Positions 36,264-46,579 of a stretch of 64,000 nt of DNA are shown piece after piece (within the stretch, counting starts at the first letter, position 1; the number at the start of each line of letters is the position of its first letter). Made by a program: the position numbers and the translations under genes. The DNA is from Acrocarpospora phusangensis. GTDB lineage: Bacteria > Actinomycetota > Actinomycetes > Streptosporangiales > Streptosporangiaceae. The stretch lies in assembly GCF_016862995.1 (NCBI RefSeq), contig NZ_BOOA01000039.1:21945-85944 (forward strand), in the 5' to 3' direction. The notes beneath the pieces are model-generated. The model was given only the letters and a program-made list of their open reading frames with translations, searched no databases and was not told the origin of the DNA.

Positions 36264-36962
36264 ATGGAACTCCATCGCCGTAATGACAGAATTAACAATT
36301 CGCCGATAACATCACCGAACGTGGCTGAAGGTGATCTTCCAGCATCGCGTCTGGCCGACGATCTGTATTTCGTCATGCACGACGACGTCACAGGCCGCGG
36401 GCGGCTCCATCCCCGGCTGACCGGTCTCGGACTGGCGGCGGCGCTCCTCGGCGAGCTCATGCTGAGCGCGCACATCACCGTGCGCCTGGTGCCCGGGCAG
36501 GCCCAGCTCGCCGTGGTGGACCCGGCCCCGACCGGCGACGCGCCGACCCAGTTCGCCCTGGACCACATCCGGGCCGAGCCCACCCACCCGGTCGGCACCT
36601 GGCTGCTCTTCCTGGCCCGTACGGCCCACGCCGCCATCGCCGCCCGCATGACCGAGGCCGGCCTGCTCCACCCGCCCGGCCGGCGCCTGCTGGCCAAGGG
36701 CGTACAGGCGCCGGTGGAGGCCAACACGGCCGCCTGGCCGGTCGGCCGCCTCAACCTGGCCATCGAGCGCCGCCAGCCGATGCGCATGCAGGACGGCGTG
36801 CTGTTCGGCCTGCTCGTGGCCACCGGCGGCGGCACGCTGGTGCTCTGGGACCAGAACCCGCGCTTCCTGCGCGAGTCCGTCGCCGCCCTGCCGGAGACGC
36901 TGCAGCAGCTCATCGCCCAGACCGAGGCGGCCTGCGGCGACGCGGTCATCAGCCGCCGCTGA
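36264..36962 (+). CDS. GPP34 (GOLPH3-like) family protein
   Basis: 232 residues. Core begins LADDLYFVMHDDVTGRGRLHPRL and continues as the helical GPP34 fold found in many copies in actinobacteria and in eukaryotic GOLPH3, which binds phosphatidylinositol 4-phosphate at membranes. The bacterial role is unknown. The start is uncertain: GTG at 36249 (237 residues) lies inside a stable hairpin, and the conserved part starts only at about residue 28 of this call. It is convergent with hisF, 12 bp apart. Confidence 0.86.
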   Translation: MELHRRNDRINNSPITSPNVAEGDLPASRLADDLYFVMHDDVTGRGRLHPRLTGLGLAAALLGELMLSAHITVRLVPGQAQLAVVDPAPTGDAPTQFALDHIRAEPTHPVGTWLLFLARTAHAAIAARMTEAGLLHPPGRRLLAKGVQAPVEANTAAWPVGRLNLAIERRQPMRMQDGVLFGLLVATGGGTLVLWDQNPRFLRESVAALPETLQQLIAQTEAACGDAVISRR

Positions 36963-36974
36963 CCTGCCCGGGAC

Positions 36975-37745
36975 TTACCTGACGGGGTGACCGGCCGTCC
37001 GGAGCGCGTCCTTCACGTCGCCGATCTTGAGCTCGCCGAAGTGGAAGACGCTGGCCGCCAGCACCGCGTCCGCCCCCGCCGCCACAGCGGGCGGGAAGTC
37101 GGCCGGCCTGCCCGCGCCGCCGGAGGCGATCACCGGGACCGTCACCACGGCCCGGACCGCCTCGATCATCTCGATGTCGTAGCCGTCCTTGGTGCCGTCG
37201 CCGTCCATGGAGTTGAGCAGGATCTCGCCCACGCCCAGCTCCTGGCCGCGCGCCGCCCACTCCACCGCGTCGATGCCGGTGCCGCGCCTGCCGCCGTGCG
37301 TGGTCACCTCGAAGCCGCTCGGCGTGGGCGGCCCGTCCACCACCCGGCGGGCGTCCACGGACAGCACGACGCACTGGGCGCCGAACCGCCAGGACGCCTC
37401 GCGGAGCAGCTCCGGCCTGGCGATCGCGGCGGTGTTGATGCCCACCTTGTCGGCGCCCGCCCGCAGCAGCCGGTCCACGTCCTCCACGGCGCGCACGCCG
37501 CCGCCCACGGTGAGCGGGATGAAGACCTGCTCGGCGGTCCTGCGGACCACGTCGTACATGGTGGAGCGGTCCGAGCTGGACGCGGTGATGTCCAGGAAGG
37601 TCAGCTCGTCGGCGCCTTCGGCGTCGTAGCGGCGGGCCAGCTCCACCGGGTCGCCGGCGTCCCGGAGGTTCTCGAAGTTGACGCCCTTGACCACCCGGCC
37701 CGCGTCCACGTCCAGGCACGGGATCACCCGTACGGCGACGCTCAT
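36975..37745 (-). CDS. hisF: imidazole glycerol phosphate synthase, cyclase subunit
   Basis: 256-residue (beta/alpha)8 barrel that uses ammonia from HisH to make IGP and AICAR. Catalytic D12 ([14 protein letters not shown]) and D131 (LSVDARR) are present, as are both phosphate-binding GGG/GGA loops. ATG overlaps the ridA stop (ATGA). Last gene of the his run on this side; hisI, usually next, is about 20 kb away. Confidence 0.98.
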   Translation of the reverse strand: MSVAVRVIPCLDVDAGRVVKGVNFENLRDAGDPVELARRYDAEGADELTFLDITASSSDRSTMYDVVRRTAEQVFIPLTVGGGVRAVEDVDRLLRAGADKVGINTAAIARPELLREASWRFGAQCVVLSVDARRVVDGPPTPSGFEVTTHGGRRGTGIDAVEWAARGQELGVGEILLNSMDGDGTKDGYDIEMIEAVRAVVTVPVIASGGAGRPADFPPAVAAGADAVLAASVFHFGELKIGDVKDALRTAGHPVR

Positions 37746-38137
37746 GGCCGGTACGCCTCGACCTCGACCTCGACCAGCATGCGCGGGTCGACCAGGCCGG
37801 CCACCTGGACGCTGGTGCAGGCCGGCCGCACCTCGCCGAAGAGGTGGCCGTGCGCGTCGCCCGCGGCGTCGAAGTCGCTCTCGTTCACCACGTACATGCG
37901 GGTGCGGACCACGTCGTCGCGGCTCGCCCCGGCCTTGGCCAGGGCGTCCAGGGCGATCCCGAAGGCCGTCAGGGTCTGGTTGTACGCGTCGCCGACGTGC
38001 TGGACCTCGCCACCCACCACGGCGGTGCAACCCGAAACCAGGACGTGCGGGCCCGCGACCACGGCGCGGGAGTAGCCGTAGCGGTCCTCCCAGGGACCGC
38101 CGGAGGAGATGCGCGTGGAAGGGGTGGAGGGCGTCAT
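37742..38137 (-). CDS. RidA/YjgF family reactive-imine deaminase
   Basis: 131 residues. RidA fold with the conserved C-terminal pattern [13 protein letters not shown]-x-x-L-V-E-V-E (arginine in the DVVRTRMYV region as substrate-binding residue). Removes reactive enamine/imine intermediates. Its location between priA and hisF, with ATGA overlaps on both sides, is common in actinobacterial his operons. Confidence 0.93.
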   Translation of the reverse strand: MTPSTPSTRISSGGPWEDRYGYSRAVVAGPHVLVSGCTAVVGGEVQHVGDAYNQTLTAFGIALDALAKAGASRDDVVRTRMYVVNESDFDAAGDAHGHLFGEVRPACTSVQVAGLVDPRMLVEVEVEAYRP

Positions 38138-38880
38138 GCGCGCACCGCCGCGAGTGCCGCCTCCAGCGTGAACTGGCCGGCGTACAGGGCCTTGCCGACG
38201 ATGGCGCCCTCGACGCCCTCGGGGACCAGGGTGGCCAGCGCCCGCAGGTCGTCCAGGGAGGAGACGCCGCCGCTGGCGACCACCGGCCGGTCGGTCCTGG
38301 CGCAGACCTCACGGAGCAGGTCCAGGTTGGGGCCGCGCAGCGTGCCGTCCTTGGTCACGTCGGTGACCACGTAGCGGGGGCAGCCGTCGGCCTCCAGCCG
38401 GTCCAGCACCTCCCAGAGGTCGCCGCCCTCCTCGGTCCAGCCGCGGGCGGCCAGCGTGGTGCCGCGCACGTCCAGGCCGACCGCGATCCGGTCCCCGTGG
38501 TTGGCGATGATCTTGGCGCACCACTCGGGGTTCTCCAGCGCGGCGGTGCCGATGTTGACCCGGCGGCAGCCGGTGGCCAGCGCCGCCGCCAGCGAGGCGT
38601 CGTCGCGGATGCCCCCGGACAACTCCACCTGGACGTCCAGCTTGCCGACGACCTCGGCGAGCAGCTCCCGGTTGGAGCCCCGGCCGAAGGCGGCGTCCAG
38701 GTCCACCAGGTGGATCCACTCGGCGCCGGCCTCCTGCCAGGCGAGCGCGGCGGCGAGCGGGTCGCCGTACGAGGTCTCCGACCCCGCCGCGCCCTGGACC
38801 AGGCGGACCGCCTGGCCGTCCGCCACGTCCACCGCGGGTAGCAGCACCAGCGACCCGGTATCAGACCCGGTATCAGACAT
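38134..38880 (-). CDS. priA: bifunctional HisA/TrpF isomerase PriA
   Basis: 248-residue barrel catalysing the ProFAR isomerase step of histidine synthesis and, in actinobacteria, also the PRA isomerase step of tryptophan synthesis. Acid D18 ([13 protein letters not shown]), general acid in the [10 protein letters not shown] segment, and phosphate loops ELSGGIRDD and VASGGV are present. No trpF is seen beside trpC, trpB and trpA, which fits the dual role. The stop overlaps the ridA start. Confidence 0.97.
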   Translation of the reverse strand: MSDTGSDTGSLVLLPAVDVADGQAVRLVQGAAGSETSYGDPLAAALAWQEAGAEWIHLVDLDAAFGRGSNRELLAEVVGKLDVQVELSGGIRDDASLAAALATGCRRVNIGTAALENPEWCAKIIANHGDRIAVGLDVRGTTLAARGWTEEGGDLWEVLDRLEADGCPRYVVTDVTKDGTLRGPNLDLLREVCARTDRPVVASGGVSSLDDLRALATLVPEGVEGAIVGKALYAGQFTLEAALAAVRA

Positions 38881-38882
38881 GT

Positions 38883-39221
38883 TCACGACCTCCGGTCGAA
38901 GAAGACGGTGACGAGCACCGGGATCAGCAGGATCGACACCCCGAAGACGGCGAGCCTGGCCATCCAGGTGTCGAGGAGGATCCAGGCCACGGCCTGGATC
39001 AGGAACCACGCGACCGCGACCACGGCGTTCTGCACCCGCCGCCGCCGCGCCAGGTAGCCGCCCTGCCTGGCCACCCGGACCGGTTTGGGCAGCACGGCCG
39101 TGAACCGGGCGCGCAGCTCCCTGCGGCGCGCGGCGCGGGCCTCCCGGCGGGCGCGTTCCGCGGCCAGCCGCTCCCGCTCCGCCTCACGTTCGGCCCTGCG
39201 CCGGGCGCGTTCCTTACTCAT
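38883..39221 (-). CDS. small membrane protein of the his cluster, unknown function
   Basis: 112 residues. The first 45 are a highly charged Arg/Glu coiled-coil-like helix ([20 protein letters not shown]), then a basic segment, then two membrane helices (about 66-84 and 88-107). Two bp separate its stop from the priA start. Position between hisH and priA is shared by many actinobacterial his operons; no function is known to me. Confidence 0.85.
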   Translation of the reverse strand: MSKERARRRAEREAERERLAAERARREARAARRRELRARFTAVLPKPVRVARQGGYLARRRRVQNAVVAVAWFLIQAVAWILLDTWMARLAVFGVSILLIPVLVTVFFDRRS

Positions 39222-39236
39222 AAGCTCTCACACGCG

Positions 39237-39277
39237 CTCATGGCACTCTCAAGGCACTCTCATGGCACTCATGGCAC
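39237..39277. repeat. short imperfect tandem repeat between hisH and the small membrane gene
   Basis: Units of CTCATGGCA / CTCAAGGCA type occur four times in about 40 bp across the 47-bp intergenic gap and the last codons of hisH. Probably slippage-prone DNA; could slightly vary the hisH C-terminus. Confidence 0.6.
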
Positions 39278-39904
39278 GGTGCTGAGCCAGTTGGCGAGCA
39301 GCACCGCGCCCGCGTCGCCGGATTTCTCCGGATGGAACTGGGTGGCCATCAGCGGCCCGTTCTCCACGGCCGCGACGAAGGGCACGCCGTGCTCGGCCCA
39401 GGTGACCAGCGGCTGGGTGAAGCCGGGACCGGCCTCCAGCTCCCAGGTCCTGACCCCGTAGGAGTGCACGAAGTAGAACCGGGTCTCCGCGTCCAGGCCC
39501 CGGAACAGCACCGAGTCCTCGGGCGCGGTCACCGTGTTCCAGCCCATGTGCGGCAGCACCGGCGCGTCCAGGCGCTCCACCGTGCCGGGCCACTCGCCGC
39601 AGCCCTCGGTGTGCACGCCGTGCTCGACGCCCTTCTCGAACAGGATCTGCATGCCCACGCAGATGCCCAGCACCGGCCGGCCGGCCGCCAGCCGCCGGCC
39701 CACGATCATGTCGCCGCGCACGCCCTTGAGCCCGGCCATGCAGGCGGCGAACGCGCCGACCCCGGGCACCACCAGGCCGTCGCACTCCATGGCCGCGTCG
39801 AAGTCGGCGGTCACCTCGACCTCGGCGCCGGTCCTGGCCAGCGCCCGCTCGGCCGAGCGCAGGTTGCCCGAGCCGTAGTCGAGGACGACCACCCGCTTGC
39901 TCAC
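39269..39904 (-). CDS. hisH: imidazole glycerol phosphate synthase, glutaminase subunit
   Basis: 211-residue class I amidotransferase. Nucleophile C82 in LGICVGMQ, and His/Glu pair in QFHPEKS near the C-terminus. Supplies ammonia to HisF. GTG start overlapping the hisB stop (GTGA). Confidence 0.97.
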   Translation of the reverse strand: MSKRVVVLDYGSGNLRSAERALARTGAEVEVTADFDAAMECDGLVVPGVGAFAACMAGLKGVRGDMIVGRRLAAGRPVLGICVGMQILFEKGVEHGVHTEGCGEWPGTVERLDAPVLPHMGWNTVTAPEDSVLFRGLDAETRFYFVHSYGVRTWELEAGPGFTQPLVTWAEHGVPFVAAVENGPLMATQFHPEKSGDAGAVLLANWLSTVP

Positions 39905-40490
39905 AGCACGCCCTTGGTGCTCGGCACGCCGACCGCGCGCGGGTCCGGCTCGCAGGCCGCGCGCAGCGCCCGGGCCAGCGCCTTGAACTGCGCCTCCACG
40001 ATGTGGTGCGCGTTCCGCCCGTACGGCACCCGCACGTGCAGGCAGATCGCCGCCTGTGCCACGAAGGACTCCAGGATGTGCCGGGTGAGCGTGGTGTCGT
40101 ACTCGGGCCCGATCATGGGCGCCATGCCGTCCGGCTCGCTGTGCACCAGGTACGGCCGGCCCGACAGGTCCACGGTGACCTCGGCCAGCGCCTCGTCCAG
40201 CGGGCAGGACGCGTTACCGAACCGCCTGATGCCCGACTTGTCGCCCAGGGCCTCGCGGAACGCGGCGCCCAGCGCGAGCGCGGTGTCCTCGATCGTGTGG
40301 TGCGAGTCGATGTGCAGGTCGCCCTCGGTCTTCACGGTCAGGTCGAACAGGCCGTGCTTGCCCAGCTGGGCGAGCATGTGGTCGTAGAACCCGACCCCGG
40401 TCGCCACGTCGACCAGGCCGGTCCCGTCGAGGTTGACCTCGACCAGGACCGAGGTCTCCTTGGTGGCGCGCTCGATACGACCGACCCTCA

Positions 40491-40491
<1 letters not shown>
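39901..40491 (-). CDS. hisB: imidazoleglycerol-phosphate dehydratase
   Basis: 196-residue monofunctional dehydratase with the duplicated metal motifs [22 protein letters not shown]-x-x-E-S-F and [13 protein letters not shown] overlaps the hisC stop (TGATG). Confidence 0.97.
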
Positions 40492-42971
<2,480 letters not shown>

Positions 42972-42996
42972 TCAGGAACCTCAATACCATTGCCTA

Positions 42997-44541
42997 ATGG
43001 CAGATTCACCGTCGGCACGCGACCGCCTTTTACCGCCATTCCAGGACAGCGTCCTGTGGGGGTGGGCGGGGCCCCTGCTCGTGACGGCGTTCGGGGCGTA
43101 CCTCCGGTTACGTGACCTCGGCAAACCGCACGCGGTGATGTTCGACGAGACGTACTACGCCAAAGAAGCGTATTCACTGATCAAATTCGGCGTGGAGCGC
43201 ACGTCGGTGGAAGAGCCGAACATCCCGCTGCTGAACGGCGGCGAGGTGTTCAAGTCCTGCGACGTGGTCCAGGAATGCGCCAGCTACGTGGTGCACCCGC
43301 CGCTGGGCAAGTGGGCCATCGGCCTCGGCGAGCTGCTCTCCGGGGTCAACCCGTTCGGCTGGCGGATCATGGCCGCCCTGCTCGGCACCCTGTCCATCCT
43401 GATCCTGGCCAGGACCGCCCGCCGGATGACCCGCTCCACCCTGCTCGGCTCGCTGGCCGGGTTCCTGCTGGCCATCGACGGCCTGCACCTGGTGCTGTCC
43501 CGGGCCGCGCTGCTGGACATCTTCGTGACCTTCTGGGTGATCGCGGCGTTCGCCTGCCTGATCGTCGACCGCGACCGCACCAGGGAACGCCTGGTGGCCT
43601 GGTACGAGTCGTCCCGCCTGGAGGAGCTGGGCCCCCGGCTGGGGTGGCGGCCCTGGCGGCTGGCGGGCGGGCTCTGCCTGGGCGCGGCCCTGGCCACCAA
43701 GTGGTCCGGCATCTTCTACGTGCTGGCGTTCACCGTCATGGTGTTCGTCTGGGACATGGGGGCGCGGCGGGCCATCGGGCTGCGCAGGCCGCTGGCGGGG
43801 GCGTACCGGCTGGATCTGCCGTTGACGGCGGCGTGGACGTTCGTGCTGCCGGGTGTGCTCTACGTGGTGTCGTTCGCCGGCTGGTTCGCCACGGCGGGCG
43901 GGTACGGCCGCAACTGGGACCGGGCCACCGCCCACGGCCCGGCGTTCTTCGTGATCGACTCGTTCCGGTCCTGGTTCGACTACCAGACGGCCGCGCTCAG
44001 CTTCCACACCGGCCTCAACTCCGGCCACGACTACCAGTCCTGGCCCTGGTCGTGGCCGCTGCTCCAGCGCCCGGTGCTGTTCTTCAGCGAACAGGCCCCC
44101 GGCTGCGGCGCGTCCTCCTGCAACCAGGCCGTCCTCGGCGTCGGCACCCCGGTCATCTGGTACGGCGGCCTGCTCGCCCTCATCACGATGATCGCCTGGT
44201 ACACCGCGACCCGGGACTGGCGGGGCGGCGCGGTCCTGCTGGCGTACGGCGTCGGCTGGCTGCCGTGGTTCTACTTCGCCATCTCCGACAGCCGCACCAT
44301 GTACCTGTTCTACGCGCTGCCGATGCTGCCGTTCCTGATCCTGGCCATCGTGCTGGCCGCCGGGCTGTTGATCGGCCCCAGCGACGCGCCGCCGAACCGG
44401 CGCGCCGTGGGGGCCGCGATCGTGGGCGTGTTCACCCTGTTCGCGCTGGCCAACTTCTGGTGGCTGCAGCCGATCCTCACCGCGGAGAACATCACGCACG
44501 ACGACTGGTGGCGCCGTCTGCTGTTCCGCAGCTGGGTCTGA
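42997..44541 (+). CDS. protein O-mannosyltransferase (Pmt family)
   Basis: 514-residue polytopic GT-C glycosyltransferase. The first extracytoplasmic loop has the catalytic D50-E51 in VMFDETYYAKE and HPPLGKW, as in mycobacterial and Streptomyces Pmt, which transfers mannose from polyprenyl-phosphate mannose to exported proteins. About ten membrane helices. ATG with no strong ribosome site. Divergent from hisD. Confidence 0.94.
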   Translation: MADSPSARDRLLPPFQDSVLWGWAGPLLVTAFGAYLRLRDLGKPHAVMFDETYYAKEAYSLIKFGVERTSVEEPNIPLLNGGEVFKSCDVVQECASYVVHPPLGKWAIGLGELLSGVNPFGWRIMAALLGTLSILILARTARRMTRSTLLGSLAGFLLAIDGLHLVLSRAALLDIFVTFWVIAAFACLIVDRDRTRERLVAWYESSRLEELGPRLGWRPWRLAGGLCLGAALATKWSGIFYVLAFTVMVFVWDMGARRAIGLRRPLAGAYRLDLPLTAAWTFVLPGVLYVVSFAGWFATAGGYGRNWDRATAHGPAFFVIDSFRSWFDYQTAALSFHTGLNSGHDYQSWPWSWPLLQRPVLFFSEQAPGCGASSCNQAVLGVGTPVIWYGGLLALITMIAWYTATRDWRGGAVLLAYGVGWLPWFYFAISDSRTMYLFYALPMLPFLILAIVLAAGLLIGPSDAPPNRRAVGAAIVGVFTLFALANFWWLQPILTAENITHDDWWRRLLFRSWV

Positions 44542-44547
44542 CGGCCG

Positions 44548-45024
44548 TCAGAGCGAGATCGGACTGGTTACCACGTTGACCCCGTCCGGGGTGCTGAAGT
44601 GCAGGCGGAACCGGCCGGGCGGGATGGGGCGGATGGTGAATCCGCCCACCTCGTCCACCGGCGCGCTGCTGTCCCGGCCGGACACCAGCACCACCCGCAC
44701 CTCCCCCGGCCGGGGCGGGATCAGCTGGCCCTGCAGGGCGTCGCCGGTCACCCCGATCTCGATCTGCACGCCGGACCTGGTCTCGAACGCGATGTCGCGC
44801 AGCGCGGCCACCTCGGCCCGGACCAGCACGCCCGGCACGGGGTCGCCGCGGCCGGAGTCGTAGGTCAGCTCGGCCAGTTCCGCGTCCACGTGCTGCCAGG
44901 TGAACACGGCCCGGCCCAGCTCCAGCACCTCGGGGGGCACGTCGTCGACGGCCCGGAACAGCGCGGCCAGTTCGGCCAGCAGCACGTCGTCGGACGGCTC
45001 ACCGGTGGACGGGTGCTCACGCAT
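44548..45024 (-). CDS. hypothetical protein of the CHAT/S8 locus
   Basis: 158 residues. N-terminal helix with LLAELAALFRAVDDVPPEVLELGRAVFTW, then a beta-rich domain (AALRDIAFETRSGVQIEIGV, PRPGEVRVVLVSG, IPPGRFRLHF) resembling carboxypeptidase-regulatory-like/Ig-like beta sandwiches. In actinobacteria proteins of this kind often lie near CHAT-domain and S8-protease genes. ATG at 45024 has AGGA upstream; longer readings are less likely. 160 bp from the S8 gene stop. Confidence 0.8.
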   Translation of the reverse strand: MREHPSTGEPSDDVLLAELAALFRAVDDVPPEVLELGRAVFTWQHVDAELAELTYDSGRGDPVPGVLVRAEVAALRDIAFETRSGVQIEIGVTGDALQGQLIPPRPGEVRVVLVSGRDSSAPVDEVGGFTIRPIPPGRFRLHFSTPDGVNVVTSPISL

Positions 45025-45184
45025 GGCACCCATCCTGCCCGTGCTCCGCCCGCCACGCGAGTGTGCCCACTGCCGGCGCCGGCGCGCCGGATGACTGGGA
45101 TAAGGGAACTTTTGACATGGAGACGCCCCTCCCGGCGACCCCGGAGCGGTGGTCCGGCCCTGAGCCCCCACCGTCACGGAAGAG

Positions 45185-46462
45185 TCACTTGGTGGGCGGA
45201 CGGTGCTCGGCGACGACCTGGGCGCGCGCGGTCCTGAGGTCGATCCCCGGCTCCTCGGCGCGGCGGGCGATCTTCCCGGAGATCCGGGCGGCCGCGAACG
45301 ACGTCCCGCTCCACCGCGCGAACCCGGTGCCGAAGGTCCTCGTGCCCAGCGACGTGACGGCGCCCTCCCGGTCCGGCTTGATCAGCTCCACCTCGCCGGT
45401 GAAGTAGGTGCTGACCACGCCCACGCCGTCCACGGCGGCGTCCACCCAGGGGAGGTTCGGGCTGAAGTCCGCCTTCGCGCCGGAGGCGGACGGGCCCGCG
45501 GACGGGTCGTCCTCGGTCGCGCCGACCGCGATCACCTCGTCGTACGCGGCGGGCCAGACCGGCGTGCCGGCGGTGACCTCGGCGAACCTGGGCAGGTCCG
45601 GCCGGGCCTTCAGGCGGCCGTGGTTGCCGGCGGCGGCCACCAGGACCATGCTCCCGGCGAGCCGTTCGACGGCCCGGGTGAGCACCAGCGGCGGGGAGTG
45701 GTCGGCGGTGACGCAGCCGAAGGACATGTTGAGCACCTCGACCTCGCCGAGGAAGCCCATCATGGCCACGGCCACGTCCCAGGAGGAGACCGTGACGCCG
45801 TTGTCGTCGAGCACCGAGCGGACCACCAACCGCGCGTCGGGCGCCTCCTGAAGGATGGCCCCGCAGATGAACATGCTGTGCCCGGCGAGGGACGGGTAGG
45901 GCTCGGCACCGTAGAAGATCGCGCTCTTGGGGGCCCGGTAACGCCCGTCCAGCGACGGATGCTCGGCCAGGCGGGTGTCCAGGACCCCCACCCGCACGCC
46001 CTCCCCGGTCGCCTCGGGGATCGCGACGGCATCCGCCTGCTCCGGCTGCTCGTCCCCGCCGCCCGTGTACGGCGAGCCGGCCACGCCGTCCAGCAGGCGG
46101 TGTTTGCCCCAGGTGGGCGTCCAGCCCTCGTACTCGTCGGAGAAGTTCTTCCGCAACGCGAACAGCACCAGGTCCAGGTCCGGCACGGGCGCGTCGGGCC
46201 CGAACGCCAAGGAGCGGCTGGCCTTGGCCGCCTCGACGAGCGCCGGGTCGGTGCGGAAGGCCCCCGCGGCCTCCGCCAGACCCGGCAGCTCGACGAGGAC
46301 GAGGTCGAGCGCCGTGCTGACCTCCAGCTCCCGCCAGGCGATCCCCGCCACCTTGGCCAGGCGCTCTCTGACGAGATCGGCGTGGCGCAGGTCCACGACG
46401 ATCTGGTCCTGCCACCACGCGCCGAGCGGACCGCGGTAGACGTTCTCTGGTATCTGCGACAT
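45185..46462 (-). CDS. cytoplasmic S8 (subtilisin-like) serine protease
   Basis: 425 residues, no signal peptide. An N-terminal domain of about 150 residues (helical, unknown) precedes a subtilase domain with D162 (RVGVLDTRLAEH), H195 (SLAGHSMFICG), oxyanion N280 (AAAGNHG) and Ser388 (WSGTSFAAARISG): a full catalytic set. The His motif HSMFICG departs from the usual HGTHVAG. ATG with AGGAG 8 bases upstream. It is divergent from a TPR-CHAT protease; lack of export signal implies an intracellular role, perhaps activated by or activating its partner. Confidence 0.9.
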   Translation of the reverse strand: MSQIPENVYRGPLGAWWQDQIVVDLRHADLVRERLAKVAGIAWRELEVSTALDLVLVELPGLAEAAGAFRTDPALVEAAKASRSLAFGPDAPVPDLDLVLFALRKNFSDEYEGWTPTWGKHRLLDGVAGSPYTGGGDEQPEQADAVAIPEATGEGVRVGVLDTRLAEHPSLDGRYRAPKSAIFYGAEPYPSLAGHSMFICGAILQEAPDARLVVRSVLDDNGVTVSSWDVAVAMMGFLGEVEVLNMSFGCVTADHSPPLVLTRAVERLAGSMVLVAAAGNHGRLKARPDLPRFAEVTAGTPVWPAAYDEVIAVGATEDDPSAGPSASGAKADFSPNLPWVDAAVDGVGVVSTYFTGEVELIKPDREGAVTSLGTRTFGTGFARWSGTSFAAARISGKIARRAEEPGIDLRTARAQVVAEHRPPTK

Positions 46463-46527
46463 GACTCGCTCCTGACGGTGTGTTGCGTGTGCGGTTGCCG
46501 GTTGTTCTTCTATTGACGGAGGCGGTG

Positions 46528-46579
46528 CTCCCGGATTTGATACATCTCTCGCAGAATCCCGCCTGAGAAAATCCGGGAG
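46528..46579. promoter_or_regulatory. long inverted repeat in front of the CHAT gene
   Basis: CTCCCGGATTT (46528-46538) and AAATCCGGGAG (46569-46579) are perfect 11-bp inverted arms, 30 bases apart; the right arm touches the ATG of the CHAT gene. A TTGACG (46513-46518) and a TGATAC-like hexamer lie around the left arm. It may be a split operator or an RNA hairpin hiding the ribosome site. Confidence 0.55.

Noticed and set aside
35990..36283. 97-codon plus-strand frame before GPP34
   Set aside because: It starts inside a terminator hairpin and shows no coding character.
17303..36974. The segment between hisI and hisF as an integrative element
   Set aside because: No integrase, transposase, excisionase, flanking direct repeats or tRNA site seen; genes are ordinary in composition.
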